Shown one piece after another: positions 53,239-62,835 of a DNA stretch of 64,000 nt; positions within the stretch are counted from its first letter, which is position 1, and each line of letters begins with the position of its first letter. Position numbers and translations under genes: made by a program. Source of the DNA: Clostridium saccharobutylicum DSM 13864 (GTDB lineage: Bacteria; Bacillota; Clostridia; Clostridiales; Clostridiaceae); assembly GCF_000473995.1 (NCBI RefSeq), contig NC_022571.1:3937416-4001415 (forward strand), given 5' to 3'. The notes under the pieces were generated by a model. That model did no database searches and was not told where the DNA came from. It saw only the letters and a program-made list of their open reading frames with translations.

Positions 53239-53511
53239 ATGCTCAATATTATTCTTAGTATGGTGTGTCATTGTGTACTATCAGGGTGGAATCTTCACTC
53301 ATTTTATAAAAAAAGAAAGATTTATAATTTACTATTTTGCGTTTTTTTTGCATTTGAATTATTAAGAGAACTTTTCTTGGAAAAATATTTAATCTCTAAT
53401 ACACGTACAGTTACTATGTTTATACAAGGAGCAGTTTTTATAATTGCTATTATCTTATTTTTACGTAATAAAATTAATGAAGATAAAAAACGATATTCAG
53501 AAAACATATAA
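53239..53511 (+). CDS. Small hydrophobic membrane protein
   Basis: 90 aa from the ATG at 53239, with GGAAGTG five bases upstream; an in-frame ATG at 53179 would lie within the promoter. Three hydrophobic segments (LNIILSMVCHCVLSGWNL, LLFCVFFAFELLREL, MFIQGAVFIIAIILFL) and a basic tail. No family recognised. Followed by a strong terminator. Confidence 0.55.
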   Translation: MLNIILSMVCHCVLSGWNLHSFYKKRKIYNLLFCVFFAFELLRELFLEKYLISNTRTVTMFIQGAVFIIAIILFLRNKINEDKKRYSENI

Positions 53512-53543
53512 AAATGGAACCCTTGAAAAGGGTTCCATTTTTA
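53512..53543 (+). terminator. Terminator (TP type) of the small membrane protein gene
   Basis: AATGGAACCC / GGGTTCCATT with a 6-base loop and a TTTT tail. Sequence after it (ATATGATATATTATCAACA) matches the TP blocks at 42450 and 45810. Confidence 0.82.
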
Positions 53544-53628
53544 TATGATATATTATCAACATTATTTTTAATATAGCCTAAATTTTATCTATATAAGTTC
53601 TAATTAATAAAATTCATAATTAGTAATC

Positions 53629-53922
53629 TTATAGATATCCAATTTAAGACTTAGACTTATAATTAAAATGTATTTCCATACTAGAAATAAGGGGAATTCT
53701 TTTGCGTAGCGTAGCGTTGCGTTGATAATTTAGTTGTAGAATTTCTTCAGCAGAAGTTGTTCTATTCTTGCTTGTCCTTAACTTGTTTGAGGAGCATGCA
53801 GGAATGGGGCAACTTCTACTGTTAGAAATCCACAGCCAAATTATCTAGCAACCGAGCTAAAGAATTCCCCTTATTTCGGTTAGTTATTACATAAGTCTAA
53901 GTCTTTATTTGGATATCTATAC
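53629..53922. repeat. LH1 long-hairpin element, core type C, inverted relative to 13981
   Basis: Terminal repeats ATAGATATCCAATTTAAGAC and TTATTTGGATATCTATA. Arms include GGGGAATTCTTT / AAAGAATTCCCC. Tip TCCTTAACTTGTTTGAGGA with flanks GCTTG and GCATGC. Complete element; no ORF. Confidence 0.85.
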
Positions 53923-53994
53923 TAATTTAATATTTATAAAAGTAGCAATTGGGGGTTGATGAACAATATTTTTTAGAACTTATATATATAATTA

Positions 53995-55020
53995 TTATTT
54001 AGTTTCTTCTGCAAATTGTGTTTGCTTTTCTTTTCCATATTCAACAATTTTATCTGCAGTCACCCATTTAACTGAAACTGGGTAAACATCATCAACATCT
54101 TCACCTTTTATTTTCTTATCTAAAGTATCTATTATTGTTTTACCTATTTGATAAGAATCTTGGTCAACAATTCCTGATATTAAATTGTTGCTTACACCAT
54201 TTTCCCAAGTTGGAGTATAGTCAAAGCCAAAATGATATATACTTCCTGCCTTACCTTGAGATTTTATAGCTTCCATTACACCTGTATCTGGACCTTCTGA
54301 TCCTAATGAGAATACAGCTGCCATGTCTGGATTTGAAGTTATTTGACCTTCTAATTGTCTTTTAGATTCTGCTGATTGGTCATTATCTTGAATTGGCTCT
54401 AACCATTCGAAGTTCTTAGCATCATCTCCCATAACTTTTTCAAAACCAGCTTTTACCCCATCTTCTCTATATGTCATAGTTGTTTGAGTTAAGTTTACTG
54501 CTGCCATTCCAATTTTGCCTTTTGTGATACCTTTTTCTTTTAAAGTTTTAGCACCATTTTCTCCAAGCTGTTCTCCTGCGAGCTTATTATCTGTTCCTAT
54601 ATAAGCTGTTCTATTTTCTTTTGTCTTTATATCTGCATCAAAAGTTACTACTGGAATGCCTTTCTCGTTTGCTTTTTTAACTTTCTTATCAAACATATCT
54701 GGATCCATTGGTGCAATTGCTATTCCTGCTGCTTTATTTTTTACAGCTTCATCAAGGAAACCTATATGCTTTTCATTTTTTTGTGTTTCATTTGGAGGTG
54801 AAGTTTTAACTACTAACTCATATCCTAATGCCTTAGCCTCATCCTCAGCTGCTTTCTTCATAGGTGACCAGTAAGCTCCTGTATCAACTATTGGAATAAA
54901 GTAAATAACCTTTTTTTCATTTCCACTTGTTGTTCCTTGTGATTGTGTTTTTGATCCACACCCAACTAGGCTACCAACAATAAATACTGTTGATAATAAA
55001 GCAATAATTTTCCTCTTCAT
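53995..55020 (-). CDS. Ribose/galactose-type ABC transporter substrate-binding lipoprotein
   Basis: 341 aa. Lipobox SLVGCGSK. Peripla_BP_4 fold: IYFIPIVDTGAYWSPMKKAA, AAGIAIAPMDPDMFDKKVKK, GIPVVTFDADIKTKENRTAYIGTDN, ISGIVDQDSYQIG. It delivers a monosaccharide to the permease encoded upstream. The pocket does not tell which sugar. It is third in the operon, separated by a 147-base gap from the permease gene. Confidence 0.92.
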   Translation of the reverse strand: MKRKIIALLSTVFIVGSLVGCGSKTQSQGTTSGNEKKVIYFIPIVDTGAYWSPMKKAAEDEAKALGYELVVKTSPPNETQKNEKHIGFLDEAVKNKAAGIAIAPMDPDMFDKKVKKANEKGIPVVTFDADIKTKENRTAYIGTDNKLAGEQLGENGAKTLKEKGITKGKIGMAAVNLTQTTMTYREDGVKAGFEKVMGDDAKNFEWLEPIQDNDQSAESKRQLEGQITSNPDMAAVFSLGSEGPDTGVMEAIKSQGKAGSIYHFGFDYTPTWENGVSNNLISGIVDQDSYQIGKTIIDTLDKKIKGEDVDDVYPVSVKWVTADKIVEYGKEKQTQFAEETK

Positions 55021-55167
55021 AAAATTTTCCCCTTCCGTAATCTCGATTTTTTCTAAATATTTTGTTATATTTTTAAAAAGCTTTGTTCAGTAAATTATTA
55101 AGTTATTTATTTGAATGTGATTAATTACCTAAAATCTACTAAACCAAACTCAATTACCCCCTACTAA

Positions 55168-56175
55168 TTAGCCCTTTTTCTTAAATAAAGTTCCTTTTCT
55201 GTAGAAATCCACAACTATAGCAAGTACAATAATAGCTCCTGTAACAGCCTGTTGTAAGAATGAGTTAATTCCTAAGATAGCTAGTCCACTTTGGAATACT
55301 TGTATTGTAAATATTCCAACCATAGCTCCTCCTATTGTTCCTACTCCTCCACCAAATTGGACTCCACCCATAATTGCACCTGCCATTGCAAATAAATCTG
55401 GACCATTTATTTCACTTGGAGCACCAACATTTATACTTGACATTAATAAAATACCAGCTATTGCAGCTAAAAATCCTTCTATTACATACACTTTTATAAC
55501 ATGTTTGTTTACATTTATTCCTGATAATCTTCCTGCTTCTTTGTTTGATCCAACCACATAGCAGTATCTTCCGAATCTTGTATTTTTCATCAAATACGCT
55601 ATAACTAAAACTATCACGACAAATACTATTGTGTTAGTGTGTATTATTGATATACCTATTTCTGTATTAGAAATATCGTAAAACCAATCTGGAACTCCTT
55701 TGATATAAATTCCATTTGTAAAGAATAATATCAACCCTCTTATTAGGTAGCATGTACCCATTGTAAGTATAAAAGATTCTAATTTAAATTTTGTAATTAA
55801 TATTCCATTAAACAATCCCCAAAGTGAACCTATCAATAATCCAGCAAGTAAACAAACTGGCATACTAATTCCCTTTACCGCCAAATAAGTTACTGTACAT
55901 CCTGAGAATGCAGCTATTGCACCTATTGAAAGGTCAACTCCTCCAGTTACTATTACCATAGTAATTGCAACAGTCAAAATTCCCACTGTAGGAATTTGTC
56001 TTAAGAAATTTGACAAATTTGCTGCTCCTAAAAAATCAGGACTTGCAATTGAAAATGCCAAAACAAGAATTGCAAGCACTAGGTAAATTGAATATTTTAG
56101 AAATAAGCTTTTAATATCAAACCCTTCCATTTTAACCTTAATACGTCCCTTTTGAGCAACTTTACTATTAATCAT
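55168..56175 (-). CDS. Ribose/galactose-type ABC transporter permease
   Basis: 335 aa from the ATG at 56175 (GGAGGG upstream). About nine helices. Family motifs are TVAITMVIVTGGVDLSIGAIAAFSGC, GLLIGSLWGLFNG, GNKEAGRLSGI-like VVGSNKEAGRLSGINVN, and GGVQFGGGVGTIGGAMVGI. Probably a homodimeric pore. It overlaps the ATPase gene by eight bases. Confidence 0.93.
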   Translation of the reverse strand: MINSKVAQKGRIKVKMEGFDIKSLFLKYSIYLVLAILVLAFSIASPDFLGAANLSNFLRQIPTVGILTVAITMVIVTGGVDLSIGAIAAFSGCTVTYLAVKGISMPVCLLAGLLIGSLWGLFNGILITKFKLESFILTMGTCYLIRGLILFFTNGIYIKGVPDWFYDISNTEIGISIIHTNTIVFVVIVLVIAYLMKNTRFGRYCYVVGSNKEAGRLSGINVNKHVIKVYVIEGFLAAIAGILLMSSINVGAPSEINGPDLFAMAGAIMGGVQFGGGVGTIGGAMVGIFTIQVFQSGLAILGINSFLQQAVTGAIIVLAIVVDFYRKGTLFKKKG

Positions 56176-57670
56176 TTTTATTAATCCCTCCAAGCGTAGC
56201 TAATTTCATAATCTTTTCTTGTGTCGCTTCTTCTCTGCTAAGTTCTCCTGTCATTTTTCCTTCACACATAACATATAATCTATCTGACATTCCTAATAAC
56301 TCTGGCAATTCAGAAGAAACCATAATAACTACTTTACCTTTTCTAACCAAATCATTCATTATATGATATATCTCAGCTTTTGTACCAACATCTATTCCTT
56401 TAGTTGGTTCATCAAAAATAAATATTTCTGAATCTGTATTTAGCCACTTAGCTAATATTAATTTCTGCTGATTTCCACCTGATAATGTTCCTGCCTTAAC
56501 ATCAAGATTTGCGGTTTTAATCTCAAGTGCCTCTTTAAATTTTTCTCCTGCTTCTCTTAACTTCTTATGATTTAAAACAAAGTCTTTCAAGTTAGTCATA
56601 GTTATATTATCAAGAACACTCATTACTAATGATAAGCCTTGATTTTTTCTATCCTCTGTTAAAAGGCAAATACCGTTACTTATTGCATCCATAGGTGAAT
56701 TAATCTTAACTTCTTTTCCCTTTACTATTATCTTACCTTCACTAATTCTATCAGCACCAAATATAAGTCTCATAAGTTCCGTTCTTCCTGCACCAACCAA
56801 ACCAGCTATTCCTAAAATTTCGCCTTTTCTTGCTTTTAAGCTGACATTCTTAACTCTCCCAGCATAATCACTAAGACCTTCTACTTCTAAAACATATTCT
56901 TTAGGCTCGAAAACCTCCTTAGGAAATAACTCTGTCAAATCTCTTCCTACCATCATATTTATAAGTCTTTCCTGAGTTATCTCTTTAACATCACAGCTTT
57001 CAATATAAGTACCATCTCTTAAAACAGTAGCTCTATCACAAATATCAAAAACTTCCTTTAATCTATGTGATATATATATAACTGCAACTTCATCTCTCTT
57101 TAAAGTTTTTATAACTTCAAAAAGGTTTTCAACATCCTTCTGAGATAACGATGTTGTTGGTTCATCGAAAATAATAATCTTTGCATTTAAGCTTATAGCT
57201 TTCGCTATTTCTACCATTTGCCTTTTTGCAGTTGGCAGCTGCATAACCAAGTCAGTAGCTTTTATATCTATTCCTAATCTTTCAATTATAGCCTCTGTAT
57301 CTTCATATAATTTTTTATAGTCAACAATACCTAAGGTTTCATTTTTATATGGAAGCCTTCCCATATAAACGTTTTCTGCAACCGTCAATGTTTCTGCTAA
57401 ATTTAATTCTTGATGAACAAATCCAATACCTAATTCTGCAGCCTTAGTTGGATTAATAACTCCACAATCAACTCCTTCAACAAATATTTGACCTTCATCC
57501 TGTTTATGGACTCCTCCAAGTATTTTCATTAAAGTTGATTTTCCAGCACCGTTTTCTCCTAATAAAGCATGTACTTCACCTTTTCTTATTTCCAGTTGTG
57601 CTCCTTTAAGTGCATACACTCCTGGAAATCTCTTATGTATGTTCTTCATTTCTAAAAATACATTACTCAA
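56168..57670 (-). CDS. Ribose/galactose-type ABC transporter ATP-binding protein (double cassette)
   Basis: 500 aa from a TTG at 57670 behind AGGTGG. First cassette: Walker A LLGENGAGKSTLMKIL, Walker B IIIFDEPTTSLS. Second cassette: degenerate Walker A GLVGAGRTELMR, signature LSGGNQQKLILAKWL, Walker B IFIFDEPTKGIDVG. This is the MglA/RbsA/XylG type. It energises monosaccharide uptake. A cre-like sequence (TGTAAACGATTAGCA, minus strand, about 57698-57712) lies just upstream of the start. Confidence 0.94.
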   Translation of the reverse strand: MSNVFLEMKNIHKRFPGVYALKGAQLEIRKGEVHALLGENGAGKSTLMKILGGVHKQDEGQIFVEGVDCGVINPTKAAELGIGFVHQELNLAETLTVAENVYMGRLPYKNETLGIVDYKKLYEDTEAIIERLGIDIKATDLVMQLPTAKRQMVEIAKAISLNAKIIIFDEPTTSLSQKDVENLFEVIKTLKRDEVAVIYISHRLKEVFDICDRATVLRDGTYIESCDVKEITQERLINMMVGRDLTELFPKEVFEPKEYVLEVEGLSDYAGRVKNVSLKARKGEILGIAGLVGAGRTELMRLIFGADRISEGKIIVKGKEVKINSPMDAISNGICLLTEDRKNQGLSLVMSVLDNITMTNLKDFVLNHKKLREAGEKFKEALEIKTANLDVKAGTLSGGNQQKLILAKWLNTDSEIFIFDEPTKGIDVGTKAEIYHIMNDLVRKGKVVIMVSSELPELLGMSDRLYVMCEGKMTGELSREEATQEKIMKLATLGGINKND

Positions 57671-57901
57671 GTCCTACCCACCTCAGCTTTCTTCTTTGCT
57701 AATCGTTTACAAGAACTATTTTACAATACTGGCTGAACTAATTATATGTAATATCTTTACTTCTACATTCGAAATCTTTACTTTTTTTACCAGTTTTATT
57801 AATATACAACCATTCATTCAATCATAATATAAATAGTTGTCGTATTATAAAAGTCTTCCTCTATATTTAAACTTTAAAAGTTAAAATTGCACTTTATCAA
57901 A

Positions 57902-58711
57902 TTACAAGGTAGATATCTGAATAATATCAATTCTAGAACAATCACTATTTGAATTACTACTACTTAATATTAAAAGATAAATACCGTCCATTTTATTAAC
58001 AAACTTTGCCTTCAAAAATATATAATCGTCCTCCAGGTTCAGTACCTCTTTACCATGAACTTCAATCACTTCTATTCTATTTTCATCAAATAAAATAAAT
58101 ATTCCTTCTCTAAATTCAATATCAATAAAATTAAACGAAACATTATTAAGTGTTTGTTTAGTTTCCTTTTCATAATTAATTGCATTTATATTATTCTTTT
58201 CCGCCTCAACAATCGCAGTATATTCATCTGGCAACACTTTTATAATTTTTTGATTAGTCGATTCTCGATAAAACCTATTTAACTTAGGATATAATCTTTC
58301 AACTTCTTTATAATCAATTTTTTGTATTAATTTTTCATCTATACAAACACTATAGAATTCACCATTGTATGTTGACAAAATTAACCCATTATCATTCCAT
58401 TCATATAAATTCGAAAAAATTAAATTCTCTAATCCATTCTTAAGATAAATTACTTCATATTCATAAGTTTCAATGTTAATATACACTATACACTCATTAT
58501 TTGGGCAAAATAATAGGATTTCTCCACCAATATTATTAACAAAAGAATAATATATTGTTATATCCTCAAATATTTCTAATTTCTTTATCAATTCAAGATT
58601 CTTGTCAAATACTAATATACCATTATAGTTATCATTGATAATTATTTTATCTGATAAAACTTCCATAAAATATATATCATTCTTTATAAATTCTTTTATT
58701 TGTTTTTTCAT
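57902..58711 (-). CDS. Hypothetical beta-rich protein, possible immunity protein
   Basis: 269 aa, no signal or membrane segment. Repeating short strands (DKIIINDNYNGILVFDKNLELIKKL, GEILLFCPNNECIVYINIET, GLILSTYNGEFYSVCID, GIFILFDENRIEVIEVHGKEV) suggest a beta-propeller-like or sandwich fold. No family recognised. It is the first of a run of minus-strand genes in a toxin/immunity array, so an immunity role is inferred from context only. Confidence 0.5.
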   Translation of the reverse strand: MKKQIKEFIKNDIYFMEVLSDKIIINDNYNGILVFDKNLELIKKLEIFEDITIYYSFVNNIGGEILLFCPNNECIVYINIETYEYEVIYLKNGLENLIFSNLYEWNDNGLILSTYNGEFYSVCIDEKLIQKIDYKEVERLYPKLNRFYRESTNQKIIKVLPDEYTAIVEAEKNNINAINYEKETKQTLNNVSFNFIDIEFREGIFILFDENRIEVIEVHGKEVLNLEDDYIFLKAKFVNKMDGIYLLILSSSNSNSDCSRIDIIQISTL

Positions 58712-58799
58712 CTAAACTTACCTCAAAATCAATTATTTATTATATATAAATATTTTTCCATTAAATCTATTAATCTACATTATTTTTTTGTTGGATTGG

Positions 58800-58915
58800 C
58801 CTGTTTCTGGTGGATATTATTTGCTATTTTCGGATTCTTAACTTTTTATTTTTTTAAACACTCTATTTTTTTAATCATCCTCATTATTTTCAAAAATCAC
58901 AAAACCAATGATTCA
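58800..58915 (-). pseudogene. Duplicated 3' fragment of the gene at 60272
   Basis: Minus strand reads IFENNEDD, a stop, then a stretch like KIKSKNPKIANNIHQ. It matches the C-terminus of the 60272 product ([20 protein letters not shown]) with small changes and frame damage. 58712-59062 otherwise holds no recognised feature. Confidence 0.75.
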
Positions 58916-59062
58916 TATAATTCTAAAATTACTATATAAAAAGAATCAATTTATAATACTAAATATAAATTGATTCAAATCTACTATAATATTAATCTTA
59001 AATTAATACTAAATTCGGTTAATTAATTATATATACAATTTAACATAAAGCTACACATATTT

Positions 59063-60115
59063 TTAGTAAATAACATCTTCTATATTTAGTTTTTTAAGAA
59101 TCTCTTTATTGTTTATTTCATTCCCGTCCATCCATAATACTTTCAATTTAGATAAATTTTCAATACTACTTATATCAGTAATTTTATTATAGTCTAAATA
59201 TAATTTCTCCAAATTCACTAGATATTTCAGTGGTGATATATCTTTTATTCCACATTCCATTAGGCTTAATTCTTTTAAATTTTTAAGATTTTCTAAAACA
59301 CTAATATCTTGAATTAAATTTGAATCTAATGATAATTTTTCAAGTTTTTTCAGTTGACTAATATACGAAATATCACTAATTTGATTTATACTTAAATCAA
59401 GTTCAACTAAATTTGTTAAATATTTTAGTCCTGTGATGTCCTTAATACTATTTGCATATAAATCTAATGTCTTTAAATTGGCAAACCCTTCTAAAGAATT
59501 TAAAGTTTTTATTTTACTATTATATAAATGTATTTTCTCTATTGTATCAAGTCTCTTAATGAACCTTTTAACAATATTAAAATCTTCTACCCACTTAGGG
59601 AAAAAAATCTCCCTAATATTTTCATACTCACTCAAAAATTCTAAATCAATACAATTATCGGGAATCCCTATAGACAATAATTTCATCGGATACATCAATT
59701 CAGGAAATTTTGCAGGTATTCTAGGTAACTCTAAATATTTTAAATTTGGTAGCTTTTCAACTGCATCCACTGTTTCAATAGGGTTATGAGTTAAATTTAA
59801 ATATTCTATTGATTTAAGATTGCTAATATCATCAATATCTTTTATACAATTACTTCTTAAGTCAAGATACTCTAAGTTCTTGAGATTTTTTAATAGTGAA
59901 ATATCACTTATGTAAATTTCTATCAGCTCTAGTTTTTTCAAGTTCTCACAGTATTGTATCCCTTCTATACTTCTAATGCATGGCTCATCACTATAATGTT
60001 CAATACTTAGTTCAGTAAGATTAATTAAATCTTCTTTAGTGATATCCCCCTCTAATTTATTTATACTTTTTCTTACATCATTCTCAAATTGTTCGTCTTC
60101 AAATGCCACTTTCAT
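59063..60115 (-). CDS. Leucine-rich-repeat protein (SDS22/internalin-like, cytoplasmic)
   Basis: 350 aa, no signal peptide. About nine LRRs of ~22 residues with the LxxLxLxxNxIxDI pattern (LKNLEYLDLRSNCIKDI, LVELDLSINQISDI, LEKLSLDSNLIQDI, LEKLYLDYNKITDI). The N-terminal ~35 residues are a helical cap. Two blocks of repeats flank a less regular middle (about 150-200). LRR proteins of this type are frequent immunity or partner genes in polymorphic-toxin arrays. Confidence 0.88.
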   Translation of the reverse strand: MKVAFEDEQFENDVRKSINKLEGDITKEDLINLTELSIEHYSDEPCIRSIEGIQYCENLKKLELIEIYISDISLLKNLKNLEYLDLRSNCIKDIDDISNLKSIEYLNLTHNPIETVDAVEKLPNLKYLELPRIPAKFPELMYPMKLLSIGIPDNCIDLEFLSEYENIREIFFPKWVEDFNIVKRFIKRLDTIEKIHLYNSKIKTLNSLEGFANLKTLDLYANSIKDITGLKYLTNLVELDLSINQISDISYISQLKKLEKLSLDSNLIQDISVLENLKNLKELSLMECGIKDISPLKYLVNLEKLYLDYNKITDISSIENLSKLKVLWMDGNEINNKEILKKLNIEDVIY

Positions 60116-60271
60116 ATCTATTACTACCTTAATATAAAAACAATTTATTAGAAAAATGCTCCTTAGAATCTCAATTAATATGTTGAACTTCTAAGAAGTA
60201 TAATTTTATTATACACATAATTGCTTACCAAAAATATTTATTAATTACTGTACAAATTACATATATCGTTT

Positions 60272-61039
60272 TTATGACTCTACTTTATGGATATTATTTG
60301 CTATTTCCGGATTCTTAGATTTTATTTTATTAAGCACTCCATTTTGAAAATCATCCTCATTATTTTCAAAAATCACTAAATCATAATCCTCTGATGTCTC
60401 ATAATAAGCTAAAGCATATGAATATTCTTCAAAACTTGAACCTCTTTTTAATGCTATACATACATAGAAAACTTCCTGTTTCATTGCATGTAAATATTCT
60501 TCTTTGTTTTGTGGTTTATACCATTTCATTGTTCCTTCAATACTTTTTTTTCCTTCTTCATCTATATATGAATTGTTGATAAATAATTCCCTTTGAGATA
60601 CAAATTCTTCTTCCACTTTATCATAGTTATTATTATAACTTTCTATATATATTATATTTTTAATTTTTTCTAATACTTCATCCTCTATATCTAAATCATC
60701 ATCTTTTAAATCTTTAAAGAGTCTTTCTTCTATTTCATTTCGTTTCTCTAAATCGTAAATATTATTTTTACCATATATACTTTCAAATAATATTTTCTTC
60801 ACTTTATTTTCTATTTCTTCCTTCAATGCGTCATCATAATAAAACCATACGTCTTGGCAAAAATACTCAAAATAATCATCTCTTTCAGATATTATATACT
60901 CGTATGTTATATCTTCTTCTTTTATTGGATCTCTTCCATTATGTTGAAATAATAAATCTTCATCATTCTTTATAAAACATTCTAAGATTTCCAATTGACT
61001 TTCTTGATCTAATAATCCAAAGTGACTAATATTATACAT
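60272..61039 (-). CDS. Acidic hypothetical protein in the toxin-immunity array
   Basis: 255 aa, very rich in Glu, Asp and Tyr ([16 protein letters not shown] start, [31 protein letters not shown]). Helical by pattern, C-terminal part alpha/beta ([36 protein letters not shown]). No family recognised. A broken copy of its 3' end lies at 58800, showing recent duplication and loss, which is typical for immunity genes. Confidence 0.55.
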
Positions 61040-61072
61040 AATAGATACCTCTTTATATTTTTTTTAGAGTTC

Positions 61073-61510
61073 TTAATCCCATGAATCTTTTCCATCTTTA
61101 AATTCTTCTAAAATAAATTGAAAGAAACTTTCTGCTTCTATTTTTCTAAATCCTATATTCCTATCCCAACTTATTATTTTACAATCATGCTTATCTCCAT
61201 TTTTTAAATCTAAACAATATACCCATTCATCGCTACTACTTATTACTACATAATCTAAAGGCAATCCCAATTTCCTGTATCTTTCTGTTTCTCTTATTAC
61301 TGATGGTACTCCCCCTTTACCACACCCTAATATTTCAACTCCAAAAATTCCCCCAAATCCATATTTACCAAGAAACCACTTGTAACTTTCCGGAAAATTA
61401 ATACATAACTGTTTTTCTATATCATTTATTTTTATATAATCAATTCCACCAGTAAAAAATGCGTCTTCTTCATTTTCATTAATAAATTTCTCTATATCTT
61501 TTTTGTGCAT
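61073..61510 (-). CDS. SMI1/KNR4 (SUKH) family immunity protein
   Basis: 145 aa. DIEKQLCINFPESYKWFLGKYGFGGIFGVEILG is the SUKH-1 signature (LP.sY..fL..yg.g.i.g..i.G), followed by YVVISSSDEWVYCLDLKNGDK. SUKH proteins neutralise nuclease toxins. It lies 22 bases downstream of the LHH nuclease toxin cassette, so it is very likely its antidote. Confidence 0.9.
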   Translation of the reverse strand: MHKKDIEKFINENEEDAFFTGGIDYIKINDIEKQLCINFPESYKWFLGKYGFGGIFGVEILGCGKGGVPSVIRETERYRKLGLPLDYVVISSSDEWVYCLDLKNGDKHDCKIISWDRNIGFRKIEAESFFQFILEEFKDGKDSWD

Positions 61511-61532
61511 ATATTACATCCTCCTCATATTA

Positions 61533-62285
61533 CTATAAATTTTTTGCTCTCCATCTCCAATATTTTCTCTTAAAATTATTATATTGTTTATCTTTTGTTG
61601 TATCATTTCTAAAACTTTCTCCAGACTTTACCCATTGATGTAGTATCTTGTTGTACTCATCATGCAAACTTGCTGAAATTTCCACCATAGTTCCAGGTTC
61701 CATTTGCAGCAGATGATGTAATTCTATCTTAGTTCCATCATTGGCATATGGTGCAAATCCCTTTTGTGCCAATTGCTTATTATTCAATCCACTTTCTATA
61801 TCAACACGATTCCAATCAATATCATCATACTGGTATACTCTGCGACTAATATCAATCACTTTACCATTAACTTTAGTTGTGCCAGTATAATTAACTGGTT
61901 TATAGTTACTAATAATATTTAATATAAAATCATCAATACTCTTAGGTTTATTGGTAGGGAAAGTTTCTATACTTGGTATTTGTGATTTTGCATGTGGAAA
62001 TACTGTTATTGTAGGAGCTTCATCTTGTATTGCTGGGAATGATTCTATCTGTGGTTCTGTATTTTCTGGAGCTGGATATGTCTCTACCCATGGTTCTTGT
62101 TCATAAGCTGGTACAGTTTCTATCCAGGTTCCATTCTGTTGTTCTGCTTGAAAACTTGCCGCTGCATCTTCATGAGTTGAATAATCTGCTGTTACATCAT
62201 TAACTCCTGATGCAATTGTTTCAGCTACCGAATCAAAAGTATTTGCATCATTTAATTGCTCTATAATATCTTGTGCTGTATTCAT
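61533..62285 (-). CDS. LHH (HNH/EndoVII superfamily) nuclease toxin cassette, 5' truncated
   Basis: 250 aa from an ATG at 62285 without Shine-Dalgarno. The frame is open upstream to a stop near 62406, so this is the C-terminal part of a larger polymorphic toxin. Residues about 50-115 contain five or six repeats of an IETxPA-like unit (WIETVPAYEQEP, WVETYPAPENTEP, QIESFPAIQDEAP, SIETFPTNKP). The C-terminus is the toxin: GFAPYANDGTKIELHHLLQMEPGTMVEISASLHDEYNKILHQW, with the LHH metal/catalytic motif. No trafficking domain remains. Confidence 0.82.
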   Translation of the reverse strand: MNTAQDIIEQLNDANTFDSVAETIASGVNDVTADYSTHEDAAASFQAEQQNGTWIETVPAYEQEPWVETYPAPENTEPQIESFPAIQDEAPTITVFPHAKSQIPSIETFPTNKPKSIDDFILNIISNYKPVNYTGTTKVNGKVIDISRRVYQYDDIDWNRVDIESGLNNKQLAQKGFAPYANDGTKIELHHLLQMEPGTMVEISASLHDEYNKILHQWVKSGESFRNDTTKDKQYNNFKRKYWRWRAKNL

Positions 62286-62835
62286 TGCTATGGAAGTTGC
62301 TGTGCTTCCTAAAGTACTGGATATAGATTCTACGCTGGTCTTGGGGCTGAAGCTATATATAGAATATTTTTTATTGGCATTTTATTTATTATTCGTATAC
62401 CCTGAAAGGTTTCAAGGCATCCTTAATTACCGTGTACCAATCTATGTCCTATTGTATCCAAAGTTAGACATTAGAAAGAAAAATTCCAACAGATACCTTT
62501 ACAGCATCCATTGGAATTTTGTTATTAGCTTGAATCAGACATCAAAAGAAGTTTTTACAGAATGCCCTATGTTTCTATAGTAACTGGCATTGAAACTTCT
62601 TTTTGATGGCTGTTTGTTGTTTTTAGAGTATATTTTTCACACAGCAAACTGCAAACTTACTACAGAATTAGAATTATGCATTCAATTACTTTACACTTTT
62701 TATTAATTTCATTATATCCTTGCTACTATTATTTTTTTGTAGTTACTTTATTGCTTATTATGCAGTATGTTTGAATACAATTAACTTCTTGCAGTTACTA
62801 TTACTTATAATAACTATTATTAAACTCTATCTATC
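62286..62835. other. Intergenic/decayed region between toxin cassettes
   Basis: 62286-62406 (minus) is the in-frame 5' remnant of the toxin (YSIYSFSPKTSVESISSTLG). Hairpins at 62485-62520 (AATTCCAA / TTGGAATT) and 62552-62607 (CATCAAAAGAAGTTTT / AAACTTCTTTTTGATG). 62608-62835 is AT-rich without features. Confidence 0.5.

Noticed and set aside
57697-57712. cre-like site TGTAAACGATTAGCA ahead of the sugar transporter
   Set aside because: One or two positions deviate from the CcpA consensus and the symmetry is incomplete; mentioned with the ATPase gene but not called as a separate feature.
62290-62580. Plus-strand reading frame of 96 codons
   Set aside because: It runs antisense to the 5' remnant of the LHH toxin and through two hairpins, has no ribosome-binding site and no recognisable fold.
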